49,233 nt of DNA from Proteobacteria bacterium UBA6908. GTDB lineage: Bacteria; Pseudomonadota; Gammaproteobacteria; Acidiferrobacterales; UBA6901. Made by a program: the position numbers and the translations under genes. The notes under the pieces were generated by a model. That model was not told where the DNA came from and ran no database searches. It saw only the letters and a program-made list of their open reading frames with translations. The stretch spans positions 1 to 49,233 of the forward strand of contig DKBE01000091.1 in NCBI GenBank assembly GCA_002451085.1, given 5' to 3'. The first letter of the stretch is position 1; every line of letters starts with the position of its first letter. Below, in pieces: positions 1 through 9,256 of this stretch.

Positions 1-781
1 GCCGACGCACCCAGAAGAGCAGATACACACCATCAGCATCGTTGTTGCCGGTCACGAACTCCTTGCGGATACCACGTCGGGTGTAATCCCAGCTGCGGTC
101 GAACAGTTGATCCATCGCCCAGCGCGTGGTGTTGAGCATGACATCGTCCTTGCGGTTGATGTTGCCGCGGCCGGCGTAATTCAGGTGCGAGAAATAAAAC
201 TTGTCGATCCGCTCAGTGGCCATCAAGTCAAGTAACTGTGGCAGCTCGCTGGCATTATCTTGCGTCATGGTGAAGCGCAGGCCAACCTTGATACCGGCGT
301 CGCGGCACAGGCGCAGACCATGCATCGAGGCATCGAATGCCCCCTCGAGCCGGCGGAAACGGTCGTGGGTTTCACGCAACCCGTCGATGGAAATTCCGAC
401 ATAGTCATAACCGATAGCTGCAATCCGACCGATCATGGCATCGTCAATCAGCGTACCGTTGGTCGACAGACCGACATAGAAACCCATGGCCTTGGCGCGC
501 GCAGATATCTCGAAAATATCCGGTCGCAGCAACGGCTCTCCACCCGACAGGATCAGCACCGGCACATGAAAGGCCTTCAGGTCATCCATCACCGCGTAAA
601 TCTCGGCAGTGGACAACTCGCCGGGAAAATCCGTGTCTGCCGAGATTGAGTAACAATGCTTGCAGGCCAGGTTACAGCGCCGGATCAAGTTCCAGATCAC
701 CACTGGTCCTGGCGGGTGATGCTTTGGCCCAAGCGGCGTTGGGCTGGCGAGTTCCTGCATATACTGCGAGACGCGGAACAC
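1..781 (-). CDS. nirJ: NirJ, radical SAM heme d1 biosynthesis protein (3' end outside window)
   Basis: Radical SAM enzyme of heme d1 biosynthesis, acting in the cytoplasm on the porphyrin after siroheme decarboxylation. The frame is open from a GTG at 779-781 to the window edge. It shows the SAM [4Fe-4S] motif CX3CX2C at residues 36, 40 and 43 (in 'RRCNLACKHCY'), a 'SGGEPLLR' glycine-rich SAM motif, then 'STNGT' and 'GISIDG'. The GTG is chosen because GGAGG lies seven bases before it, inside the 3' end of nirH, and no other start fits the N-terminus. It is the last visible gene of the nirS-nirCFDLGHJ series. The C-terminal SPASM-like region and any nirE or nirN downstream lie outside the window. 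Identity is firm from motif and context. Confidence 0.95.
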   Translation of the reverse strand, partial: MFRVSQYMQELASPTPLGPKHHPPGPVVIWNLIRRCNLACKHCYSISADTDFPGELSTAEIYAVMDDLKAFHVPVLILSGGEPLLRPDIFEISARAKAMGFYVGLSTNGTLIDDAMIGRIAAIGYDYVGISIDGLRETHDRFRRLEGAFDASMHGLRLCRDAGIKVGLRFTMTQDNASELPQLLDLMATERIDKFYFSHLNYAGRGNINRKDDVMLNTTRWAMDQLFDRSWDYTRRGIRKEFVTGNNDADGVYLLFWVRR

Positions 782-784
782 GGC

Positions 785-1312
785 TTAACCTCCGATGCGC
801 AGGCCGGTTTTCTTGAGGATGCGCGTGCTATACAACACCGTGTGCCCGCGATCTGCGTCGCCGAGCAATCGCGCAATCTCTGCTACCTTGGCTTCAACCT
901 CGTTTCGATCATGACCATGCACCATGGCAAACAGGTTGTACGGCCAGCCCGGCAGGTGGCGCGGCCGGTGATAACAGTGCGACACCGAAGCGAGAGCACC
1001 GACCTGTTCGCCGAGCTCACGAATACGCTCATCCGGCACATTCCACACGGTCATGCCATTGGCGCGATAGCCAAGTTTGTAGTGATTGGGCACGGCGCCG
1101 ATGCGACGGATGACGCCGCGCTCGAGCATGCGCTGCAAGCGTGCCATGACCTCGGCAGCCGTCACCCCGACCTGTTCGCCAACGGCGTGATACGGCCGAG
1201 CGACCCGTGGCAGGCCGTCCTGCGTGGCCACGATAATGCGGCGATCGAGCTCATCGTATTCCGCCGCGTGCGTCGCAGCGGACTGGCGCAGTCCGGCCGG
1301 CGTGGCGCTCAC
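785..1312 (-). CDS. nirH: NirH, siroheme decarboxylase subunit (AsnC/Lrp-like)
   Basis: One of four small AsnC/Lrp-fold proteins that, in the known pathway, decarboxylate siroheme to 12,18-didecarboxysiroheme. The 175 residues contain an N-terminal helix-turn-helix-like part ('DELDRRIIVATQDGLP') and a C-terminal ligand-binding ferredoxin-like fold with 'HCYHRPRHLPGWPYNLFAMVHG', close to the equivalent stretch of NirL. The start is the GTG at 1310-1312, which overlaps the nirG stop codon by four bases (GTGA); the longer open frame upstream lies entirely inside nirG. Length and order (fourth after nirD, nirL, nirG) match Pseudomonas NirH. It is translationally coupled to both neighbours. Confidence 0.93.
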   Translation of the reverse strand: MSATPAGLRQSAATHAAEYDELDRRIIVATQDGLPRVARPYHAVGEQVGVTAAEVMARLQRMLERGVIRRIGAVPNHYKLGYRANGMTVWNVPDERIRELGEQVGALASVSHCYHRPRHLPGWPYNLFAMVHGHDRNEVEAKVAEIARLLGDADRGHTVLYSTRILKKTGLRIGG

Positions 1313-1752
1313 GCCTCGAACCTCAGTCCGACAAAGAATTCTTCGAGTTTCGGCATGTTGTAGACTTTCAATCCGGTGTCGTGCTCGATCGCCGCAATGA
1401 CCGCGTCGATACGCCCGGGTGATTCGGTGGCCAGCACGAACCACATGTTGAGGGCATGTTCGCGCGCATAGTTGTGCGCCACCTCGGGATAGGCATTCAC
1501 AAGCACCGCAACCCGCTCGAAGTCCGCTTCCGGCACCTGCATGGCGGCGAGCGTGAGCGCGCCACCGAGGCGCTCGGCATGGTACATCGGACCGAATCGG
1601 CTGAGCGTGCCATCGGTCAGCAACGCATCGATTCGGCGGATAAGTTCGTCTTCACTGGTCCCGAGACGTTCCGCCACCTCGGCAAACGGGTGCTCACACA
1701 ACGGAAATCCGCCCTGCAATTCATTGATGATCTGGCGATCAAGTACGTCCAT
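1309..1752 (-). CDS. nirG: NirG, siroheme decarboxylase subunit (AsnC/Lrp-like)
   Basis: AsnC-fold subunit of siroheme decarboxylase, 147 residues, as expected for NirG. It begins 'MDVLDRQIINELQGGFPL' and carries the shared 'NAYPEVAHNYAREHALNMWFVL' region, which makes it the NirD-like member of this half of the cluster. The ATG at 1750-1752 overlaps the end of nirL by 14 bases; upstream extension of the frame is only a shadow of nirL. The protein is cytoplasmic and probably acts in a complex with NirD, NirL and NirH. Assignment to G rather than D rests on gene order and length. Confidence 0.92.
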   Translation of the reverse strand: MDVLDRQIINELQGGFPLCEHPFAEVAERLGTSEDELIRRIDALLTDGTLSRFGPMYHAERLGGALTLAAMQVPEADFERVAVLVNAYPEVAHNYAREHALNMWFVLATESPGRIDAVIAAIEHDTGLKVYNMPKLEEFFVGLRFEA

Positions 1753-2293
1753 GAATTTTCTCCGTAGCCATCTCGTCCTTGAAATAATGTGCACCGCGCT
1801 GCTTGAAGCGGCGGCGGCTGAAGAGCACCTCATGCGATAGCGTCGACAGCCCGCAATGGCTGACCATCCATTCAAGATGCGCCAGCACCTCTTCGCGGCT
1901 CTTGCCATGGATCATGCAGTACAGGTTATAGCGCCATTGCGGCAACCGGCGCGGGCGCCGGTAACAGAGCGTGATAAAATCAAAACCGGCCAGGCAGTGG
2001 CCGAGCTCCGTCACCTGCTCGTCCGGTGCATCCCACACCACCATGGCGTTGGCGCCATAGCCGACTTCATGGTGACGCACCACCACGCCGAAGCGGCGGA
2101 TCACGCCTATCTCCTGGAGCCGGGCCAGCCGGACCAGTACTTCGTCTTCGCCAAGACCGGCGCGTTCGCCGAGCCGTGCGTACGGCCGCGCGCTGAACGG
2201 CAGGCCACCCTGCAGGGCCGAAAGCAGTCGGCGATCAGCGTCGTCGAGGGGTGGGCGCACCACGGGCACCGGAGTGGCAAGCGTCAGGTCCAT
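1739..2293 (-). CDS. nirL: NirL, siroheme decarboxylase subunit (AsnC/Lrp-like)
   Basis: AsnC-fold subunit of siroheme decarboxylase, 184 residues. It has the helix-turn-helix-like N-terminus ('DDADRRLLSALQGGLPFS') and the 'LCYRRPRRLPQWRYNLYCMIHG' region shared with NirH, so NirL and NirH form one paralogous pair and NirD and NirG the other. The ATG at 2291-2293 overlaps the nirD 3' end by ten bases. The C-terminus ends with a basic stretch followed by a short tail. It acts in the cytoplasm in heme d1 synthesis. Order and size fit Pseudomonas aeruginosa nirL. Confidence 0.92.
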   Translation of the reverse strand: MDLTLATPVPVVRPPLDDADRRLLSALQGGLPFSARPYARLGERAGLGEDEVLVRLARLQEIGVIRRFGVVVRHHEVGYGANAMVVWDAPDEQVTELGHCLAGFDFITLCYRRPRRLPQWRYNLYCMIHGKSREEVLAHLEWMVSHCGLSTLSHEVLFSRRRFKQRGAHYFKDEMATEKIHGRT

Positions 2294-2745
2294 CGCAGCT
2301 CAAACCCCAGGTCGATGTGATAATCCTCGAGCAGCGGAAACGCCAGCACCTCAATGCCGCTGCGCGCTCCAATCTCGTCAAGCACGGACTGCAGGCGCGT
2401 CGCCTCGGCGGCGGTCGCTACAAACCACAGGTTCAGGCGATGCTCGCGCTCATAATTGTGATTGACCTCGGCGTAACCGTTGACCAGTTCCGCTACCGAC
2501 TCCAGTCGCTCTGGTGGCACCGCCATCGCCGCCAGTGTGCTCACGCCGACCGTATTTGGCCGCAATACTGCGCCCACGCGACTCAACGCACCGGTCTCCT
2601 GGAGTCGCGCCAGCGCTTCCAGCACGGCGGATTCACTGACTTCGAGTTCGCGGGCTATATCGGCATACGGAGCTGGCGACAGCGGAAACCCATGCTGATA
2701 GTCATTCAGTAGCCGGCGTTCCAGATCGGTGAGTGCTGTCTGCAT
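2284..2745 (-). CDS. nirD: NirD, siroheme decarboxylase subunit (AsnC/Lrp-like)
   Basis: First of the four AsnC-fold heme d1 proteins, 153 residues. An N-terminal winged-helix-like segment ('TDLERRLLNDYQHGFPL') is followed by 'GYAEVNHNYEREHRLNLWFV', a stretch typical of NirD/NirG. It starts 12 bases after the nirF stop with GGAG before the ATG, and its end overlaps nirL. Unlike some denitrifiers in which nirD and nirL are fused, all four decarboxylase genes here are separate. It acts in the cytoplasm on siroheme. Confidence 0.93.
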   Translation of the reverse strand: MQTALTDLERRLLNDYQHGFPLSPAPYADIARELEVSESAVLEALARLQETGALSRVGAVLRPNTVGVSTLAAMAVPPERLESVAELVNGYAEVNHNYEREHRLNLWFVATAAEATRLQSVLDEIGARSGIEVLAFPLLEDYHIDLGFELRWT

Positions 2746-2757
2746 GCGGCCGGCTCC

Positions 2758-3942
2758 TTACTGTCCGATCCGGTGGGCGCGCGGCGTCAGGAAGATGCCG
2801 CTCGGTTTCTCGGCTGGCAAGCTCGCCAGCTTCGAGAAATTCTCTGTATCGTAGACTTCGACTCGGTCGTCGTCACGCACCGACAACCACAGGTTCTCAC
2901 CGCGCGGTGTGAACTCCATGTGCAATACCGCCTTGCCGGGCTTGAGGGTTTGTACGATCTGCCCACTGGCCACGTCAATCACCTGCACGGTGTCATTGTG
3001 CGGCAGGGCGAAATTTACCCACAACTGGCGACCATCCGGGCGAGCCACCACAAATACCGGCTGACCGGCGACAGCAATGCGCGCATGTTCCTTCCAGGAA
3101 CGGGTGTCGATGGCCAGCACCTCATGTCGGCCAACCGCCGGTACGTAGGCCATGCCGCCCGCCTCGGCCCAATAGTCCAGGTGTGGCATCTTGTAGACTG
3201 GCAAGGGGGCTTCACCGCGACCGTACCCCTGCAGCACTCGCTTCACGCCCAGTTCCGGGCGCCAGAGGTCAAGCAGTGCAAGACCGTCCTCGCCGAACAA
3301 GCCGGCAATATAGTAACGCCCATCCGGCGAAACCGTGCCGTCGTAGGGCTGCTTGCCGATGTCATTGTATTTCGTGATAACCGGCTGTTTTCGGTCACGC
3401 AGGTCCGCAATCCAGATGGCGCCGGCATCGTACAGCGAGAACACGAACCGCTGTCCGGGGGCATCCACCAATCCAACCACCTTGGAGCGTTTGCCGTCGC
3501 GGCCATAGACGGCCGGAATGTCGGCAACCGGTTCGAGCGTCATGGCGTCAAACACCTTCACGCCGCCCGGCTGATAGTTGGATACGGCAATCAGCCGGCC
3601 GTCCTGCGAGATCGCGCCGCCGATGGCGTTCCCGGCCTGAACGATCCGGCGCACAATGCGCGCTTCCAGCAGGTCAATCTGGGTCAGACCACCGTCACGT
3701 CCAAACACATAGGCATAGCGCGCATCACGCGAAAACACCGCCGAGGCATGCGACAGGTCGCCAAGCCCTTCGATCCGGGCGAGCCGGGCGCGAGTGCTGG
3801 TTTCGACTACCTGCACGCTCCCGCTGGCGCGCTCAATGACTATCCCGAGGTCACCCGTGCCACGGAGTGTCGCCGTGGAACAGGCTGTGGCGAACATGGC
3901 CACGATCACCGCCACACCAGACCTTAACGTATGGAATTTCAT
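2758..3942 (-). CDS. nirF: NirF, periplasmic d1 biosynthesis beta-propeller lipoprotein
   Basis: NirF is required for a late step of heme d1 synthesis and resembles the d1-binding eight-bladed propeller of NirS. The 394 residues begin with a secretion signal ending in 'FATACS', a weak lipobox with cysteine about residue 20, consistent with the lipoprotein nature known for Pseudomonas NirF. Propeller-type repeats follow ('SRDARYAYVFGRDGGLTQID', 'SPDGRYYIAGLFGEDGLALLD'). The ATG at 3940-3942 overlaps the nirC stop as ATGA; the open frame continues upstream to 4374 but that part only shadows nirC. Length is normal for the family. Confidence 0.94.
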   Translation of the reverse strand: MKFHTLRSGVAVIVAMFATACSTATLRGTGDLGIVIERASGSVQVVETSTRARLARIEGLGDLSHASAVFSRDARYAYVFGRDGGLTQIDLLEARIVRRIVQAGNAIGGAISQDGRLIAVSNYQPGGVKVFDAMTLEPVADIPAVYGRDGKRSKVVGLVDAPGQRFVFSLYDAGAIWIADLRDRKQPVITKYNDIGKQPYDGTVSPDGRYYIAGLFGEDGLALLDLWRPELGVKRVLQGYGRGEAPLPVYKMPHLDYWAEAGGMAYVPAVGRHEVLAIDTRSWKEHARIAVAGQPVFVVARPDGRQLWVNFALPHNDTVQVIDVASGQIVQTLKPGKAVLHMEFTPRGENLWLSVRDDDRVEVYDTENFSKLASLPAEKPSGIFLTPRAHRIGQ

Positions 3943-4277
3943 GGCGATGCTCCGTTCAGGAGTAACTGGACCAGCCAGTCGGCTTCGGCCTCGCTCATGA
4001 ACGTGTTCCATGGCGGCATTGGCGTGCCTGGCCGGCCATGCAAGATGACTTCGCGCAGCATGATGGCTGGCTTGCCGGCCAGTGCCGTGCGCGTCAGAGC
4101 CGGCCCCAATCCGCCCTGTAGTGTCATGCCGTGACAGGAGCCACAATCCTGTACCAGCAGATGACGCAAAGCTCGCTCCCGATCTGGTGAAATATCGGCC
4201 ATGCCTGTGCTGGGCCAGCACAGCGCAGCGAGCCCCACAAGAAGCGTCCAATTTATCAACCCGCTGACCCTGCTCAT
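3939..4277 (-). CDS. nirC: NirC, periplasmic monoheme c-type cytochrome (c55x type)
   Basis: Small exported c-type cytochrome of nir clusters. In other bacteria it can donate electrons to NirS and is linked to NirF/NirN during d1 maturation. The 112 residues have a signal peptide ('LINWTLLVGLAALCW', cleavage near 'STGMA'), heme motif 'CGSCH' and a likely axial methionine in 'GTPMPPW'. I place the start at the ATG at 4275-4277: an in-frame GTG at 4326-4328 would put 17 residues before the signal peptide, lacks a ribosome site and lies upstream of a strong hairpin. The gene follows nirS and is coupled to nirF by a four-base overlap. Confidence 0.92.
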   Translation of the reverse strand: MSRVSGLINWTLLVGLAALCWPSTGMADISPDRERALRHLLVQDCGSCHGMTLQGGLGPALTRTALAGKPAIMLREVILHGRPGTPMPPWNTFMSEAEADWLVQLLLNGASP

Positions 4278-4294
4278 CAACCCCCCGGTAAACG

Positions 4295-4317
4295 GCGGGG
4301 CGGATTGCCCGCCCCGC
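4295..4317 (-). other. Intercistronic hairpin between nirS and nirC
   Basis: A perfect 9-bp inverted repeat (GCGGGGCGG / CCGCCCCGC) with a five-base loop lies between the nirS stop and the nirC start. There is no T-run, so it is more likely an RNA processing, stabilising or partial-termination element that separates nirS mRNA from the less-needed biosynthetic genes. That role is inferred. Confidence 0.6.
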
Positions 4318-4342
4318 GAATGCTTCACTGGAGGAATCCTGC

Positions 4343-6130
<1,788 letters not shown>

Positions 6131-6151
6131 TTATAACCCCCCGCTCGCGCC

Positions 6152-6165
6152 TTGACATGCATCAA
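6152..6165 (-). promoter_or_regulatory. FNR/Dnr-type box upstream of nirS
   Basis: On the minus strand the site reads TTGATGCATGTCAA, one mismatch from TTGAT-N4-ATCAA. Its centre is about 80 bases upstream of the nirS ATG. An AT-rich TATAAC lies at 6130-6135 as a possible -10. The likely regulator is the Dnr encoded at 30419-31147. Confidence 0.85.
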
Positions 6166-6202
6166 GTCTGCTCCTGTCATGGGGCCATTTTCCGCTGATT
6201 CT

Positions 6203-7933
6203 TCAACGTTTCTCCGGGTTACCGGAATCGGCATCCCGCACCGGCGGCTCGGTCCGAACCGGAATGTCGCCAATACCGGATGGCCCAAGCTGCTGTTCCA
6301 TGCGTCCCACCACCGCACGCGCGCGTTCGCCCTTCTCGCGGCGCTTGCGTTTCTCGACCAGCGGCGGGCACTTGTGCTCGTTCCAGTAGGTCACCTGACA
6401 ATCGAGGCAGTAGTGGCACTCGTTCGGATTGATCTCGCCATTCTTCTTGATGGCCTGGACTTCACATTCAACGGCACAGACCTGACAGGGACGTCCACAT
6501 TCACGGTGCCGGCGTAGCCAGTCAAAGATCCGGAACTTGCCGGCGATGGTCAGCGCGGCACCGAGCGCGCACAGGTATTTGCAGAAGAACTTGCGGTTGA
6601 ACAGCCCGACCACCACCAGCCCGCCGGCATACAGCACAAACCCCCACTCGCGCAGGAACCGTAACGTGATCGCGGTCTTGAATGGCTCGACCTCGGCCAG
6701 TTGCTGGGCCATGGCCAGCGATTGCAGCGACAGGCCAAACAGGCTGAGCAGAATGATGTATTTCAGGGCCCACAGTCGTTCGTGCACCATCTGTGGCAAT
6801 TCAAAACTGCGTATCCGGAAACGCTGACCGAGCTTAAAGCTTAACTCCTGCAGCGCCCCAAACGGACACAGCCAGCCGCAATAGACACCGCGCCCCCACA
6901 ACAACAGGGTCATGGCCACGAATGACCAGAGAATGAACAGCAATGGATCGATGAGAAAGCTCTGCCACTGGAAGCCATGCATCGCCGCCTGGACAAAGGT
7001 CAGCACATTGACCACCGACAATTGCGCCAGCGAATACCAGCCAAGAAATACCAGGGTATACACCAGAAACCCGGTGCGCAGCCGGCCCAGCAGTGTCGGG
7101 TGGCGCGCCAGCCAGTCCTGGAAGACGAGCAGCAGCGTCAGAAACCCGAGCCCGGCCATCAGGATAGCGATCTCGGGTACCCGTTCACGCCACAGGGTCA
7201 GCCACACCGGTTCTTCCTCTGTTTCTACACCGGTCGGGACTGGGGTCGTCCGTGACGGGGCATTCGTGCGGGGCAGGGCCGTGGACAGCTTCTGCTGGCG
7301 TGTCTGAGCGGGCACCGCCTTGTTTGAAATGGCCGGCAGCACGGCGGCGGCCGGCAGGGGCGCAGCGCTGGCGGCGGCCGCCGCCACCCGCTCGAGCGAC
7401 AAGCCGCGTGCTTCCGCCACGCGGCGCACGGCCTGCATGACCGTCGCGTTCTCGACCATCACGGTAATGGTCGCGCCAGAGATGGTATCAATGCTGACAT
7501 AGCCCTCGCGTGCCGCGCCGACAGCGATCTTGTCGTAGACGCTCTTACCGCGATACTGGCCAACAAAATGCGCCAGCTGTTCCTCGGTGATGCCGACCAC
7601 GAGGATCGGTTCCTCATGCTGCACAATCTGGATGCCGACGATGCGCCCGGCGACATCGAATGCCACCAGCGTGTTGATCGGCTTGCCGGAATAGGCCGGG
7701 ATCTGCACCACGTCAGCGGTGAGAAACACATAACCCAGCAGCCTGGATCCGCGCTGGATGGACGCGGACGGTGGCTCGCCTTCAAGGCTGCCGAATCGAT
7801 CGGCACCTGGAAAGAAACTGCGCACCTGCGGATACTGCTGTTCGATCGTAGCGCCATGAGCGACCGCCACGGCCAGCATCAGGGCCATGCAACCCGCAAA
7901 CCATCGAACGCCGTGCATTCCCACTACTCTCAT
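6203..7933 (-). CDS. nirI: NirI/NosR-family flavo-iron-sulfur membrane protein
   Basis: Membrane protein of the NosR/NirI family, which supports expression or electron supply for N-oxide reductases. The 576 residues show a signal peptide (to about 'VAHGA'), a periplasmic FMN-binding domain with 'SGATIT' (residues 152-157, where FMN is attached covalently to Thr in this family), about five helices, and NosR-like 'YCGWLCPFGA' and 'FCKYLCALGA' motifs; the second has Ala where Pro is usual. A C-terminal bis-[4Fe-4S] ferredoxin part ('CGRPCQVCAVEC', 'NECHYCLDC') follows. It is shorter than typical NosR (about 720). It stands directly before nirS with its own Dnr box and no nos gene is near, so NirI is preferred over NosR. 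An alternative start is the ATG at 7918. Confidence 0.85.
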   Translation of the reverse strand: MRVVGMHGVRWFAGCMALMLAVAVAHGATIEQQYPQVRSFFPGADRFGSLEGEPPSASIQRGSRLLGYVFLTADVVQIPAYSGKPINTLVAFDVAGRIVGIQIVQHEEPILVVGITEEQLAHFVGQYRGKSVYDKIAVGAAREGYVSIDTISGATITVMVENATVMQAVRRVAEARGLSLERVAAAAASAAPLPAAAVLPAISNKAVPAQTRQQKLSTALPRTNAPSRTTPVPTGVETEEEPVWLTLWRERVPEIAILMAGLGFLTLLLVFQDWLARHPTLLGRLRTGFLVYTLVFLGWYSLAQLSVVNVLTFVQAAMHGFQWQSFLIDPLLFILWSFVAMTLLLWGRGVYCGWLCPFGALQELSFKLGQRFRIRSFELPQMVHERLWALKYIILLSLFGLSLQSLAMAQQLAEVEPFKTAITLRFLREWGFVLYAGGLVVVGLFNRKFFCKYLCALGAALTIAGKFRIFDWLRRHRECGRPCQVCAVECEVQAIKKNGEINPNECHYCLDCQVTYWNEHKCPPLVEKRKRREKGERARAVVGRMEQQLGPSGIGDIPVRTEPPVRDADSGNPEKR

Positions 7934-7961
7934 GGAGGGACCGGTTCCATTGATGTTTCAT

Positions 7962-7980
7962 CACACTATATCGTAGTGTG
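7962..7980 (-). other. Inverted repeat in the nirI promoter
   Basis: CACACTA-TATCG-TAGTGTG is a perfect 7-bp inverted repeat lying between the Dnr box and the nirI start. It contains a possible minus-strand -10 (TATAGT, 7965-7970). It may be a second operator or simply DNA symmetry around the -10. A shorter repeat, TGATG-TTT-CATCA, follows at 7951-7963 and resembles overlapping half Dnr sites. Confidence 0.4.
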
Positions 7981-7987
7981 GGTGGCC

Positions 7988-8001
7988 TTGATGCGCATCA
8001 A
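7988..8001 (-). promoter_or_regulatory. Perfect FNR/Dnr box upstream of nirI
   Basis: TTGATGCGCATCAA is a perfect palindrome matching the FNR/Dnr consensus. It lies 55 bases upstream of the nirI start and 91 bases upstream of the divergent 67-residue gene. A TATAGT on the minus strand about 27 bases away suits activation of nirI. Confidence 0.88.
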
Positions 8002-8091
8002 CACCGGTGGCAATGTTGTTGGCGCCATCAGCCCATTGTGGTCAAATCAAGAATACCCAATAGCCCGTAGCGGTGGAGCGCCCAAACACTC

Positions 8092-8295
8092 ATGGCAATG
8101 GTTTACTACACCCTGGCCGGTATCGTGCTTTATGTTGCCGCCGACTGGATTCTCAATCGCATCGAAATCTACCGCGGCACTCGCCTTGAATACCGCGGTC
8201 TGATCTTCTTCGCCATCCTGCTGACCCTGGCGCTGGTCAGCTTTCAGTTGATCCAGATGTTCCTCGTCCCGCCCGCCACACCCCCGGCTCCCTAG
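8092..8295 (+). CDS. Small two-helix membrane protein, unknown function
   Basis: Encodes 67 residues, mostly two hydrophobic helices ('YYTLAGIVLYVAADWIL' and 'GLIFFAILLTLALVSFQLI') joined by a short charged loop, ending in a proline-rich tail. GGTGGAG lies 13-19 bases before the ATG at 8092, and a second in-frame ATG at 8098 is possible. It is divergent from nirI and shares the region with a perfect Dnr box, so co-regulation with denitrification is plausible. Its stop overlaps the hemerythrin stop head-on at CTAG. I do not recognise a family; a small membrane accessory protein is all that can be said. Confidence 0.6.
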   Translation: MAMVYYTLAGIVLYVAADWILNRIEIYRGTRLEYRGLIFFAILLTLALVSFQLIQMFLVPPATPPAP

Positions 8296-8687
8296 TGCGG
8301 CAACTTGTGGTGCAGCCGGGCATCGTGGGTCTTGAAATGGCCGCCAAACCAGTCGTGTAACCGCTGCGCCAGCAACGCTTCGTCGTAGCGATGCCGGTCC
8401 TCGTAGTCATCCATGATGTCGCGGATATCGTCAAGCAGCTTCTCGTGGTCGGCCTTGTGTACGGCATACTGATCGTAGCGGGCCTCACGCATCATGCGTT
8501 CTTCGAGGGCGAAATGCGCGCTGATGCGCGCATAGATCTCGCCGAGATAATCGCTCACCGTCACATCCGAGTCGCGCGCCAGCAGCTTGTCGTGCAGGTC
8601 ATTAATGAGCGCAATCAGTTCGCGGTGCTCGTGATCCACCGCCGGCACTCCGACCTGAAATTCATCACGCCAGTCGATCAGTGACAT
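8292..8687 (-). CDS. Bacteriohemerythrin
   Basis: Single-domain hemerythrin of 131 residues that binds O2 (and possibly NO) at a non-heme di-iron site. It begins 'LIDWRDEFQVGVPAVDHEHRELI' and contains the expected ligand pattern: 'DHEH', 'HFALEERMM', 'HKADHEKL' and 'HFKTHDAR' (H, HxxxE, HxxxH, HxxxxD). It starts 11 bases after the preceding gene on the same strand and is the last gene of the eNOR operon, which suggests a part in O2 or NO handling around that enzyme. Its stop codon overlaps that of the convergent small gene in CTAG. Confidence 0.93.
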   Translation of the reverse strand: MSLIDWRDEFQVGVPAVDHEHRELIALINDLHDKLLARDSDVTVSDYLGEIYARISAHFALEERMMREARYDQYAVHKADHEKLLDDIRDIMDDYEDRHRYDEALLAQRLHDWFGGHFKTHDARLHHKLPH

Positions 8688-8698
8688 GAATCATAGCC

Positions 8699-9256
8699 TC
8701 AGTGAACAAGAAATCCGCCCTTGTCGGCGCGGTAGTCAATCACCAGATTCTGCCGCGCGGCCAGCTCAATATCCGCATTTTGCACGGCGCTCCATTCACC
8801 ATCCCATTGCCCGCTGGCCTCTCCGCGACCGGCGCGCTCGGCGTTGATGCGTCCGGGCAGGTCATCGCGCAGCCGCATGATCAGCCGGTGCTTGCCGGGA
8901 AGGACCGAAAACCGCTGGTAGACCGAAGAAGGGCCGTCTTTCCAAACTCCACTGGGCGGAATGGACGCACGATACAACGGCTGACCGTCCAGATCGAGTT
9001 CGATCACGACCGGCACACGTTCGCGCGAGCACTCGAGCGGTCTTCGCATATTGGGCGGGATCTTCGCCATCTCCTCGGCACTCAGGCGCCGACATTCCTG
9101 CACACGCGCGCCGCCGTGGATGAAGCTGAGTTTGATTTGCGCCAGTTCTGCGTTGGCCGCTTGCCAGGCCGGGGCCGCGGAAAAATATCCCACGAGCACG
9201 GCAAAGGCCGCGTAGGCCGCAATCTGTCCGAACCATGTCAGCGGCTTCAGCTTCAT
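8699..9256 (-). CDS. Membrane-anchored protein of unknown function in the eNOR operon
   Basis: A 185-residue protein with one N-terminal hydrophobic helix ('IAAYAAFAVLVGYF', residues 12-25) and an extracytoplasmic remainder. That part is beta-rich by appearance, with 'PVVIELDLDGQPLYRASIPPSG', a 'GKHRLIMRLRDD' stretch and two cysteines (C55, C76) that could form a disulfide. No known domain is recognised. Its ATG overlaps the stop of the cytochrome b fusion gene by four bases (ATGA, 9253-9256), so the two are probably made together. A role as periplasmic partner of that fusion is inferred from coupling only. Confidence 0.75.
   Translation of the reverse strand: MKLKPLTWFGQIAAYAAFAVLVGYFSAAPAWQAANAELAQIKLSFIHGGARVQECRRLSAEEMAKIPPNMRRPLECSRERVPVVIELDLDGQPLYRASIPPSGVWKDGPSSVYQRFSVLPGKHRLIMRLRDDLPGRINAERAGRGEASGQWDGEWSAVQNADIELAARQNLVIDYRADKGGFLVH

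Noticed and set aside
656..1363. Plus-strand frame of 235 codons opposite nirJ and nirH
   Set aside because: It has no family features and lies opposite well-supported genes; it is a GC-rich shadow frame.
6203..7933. NosR annotation
   Set aside because: No nosZ, nosD, nosF or nosY is present and the gene directly precedes nirS; NirI is preferred, though the two share a family.
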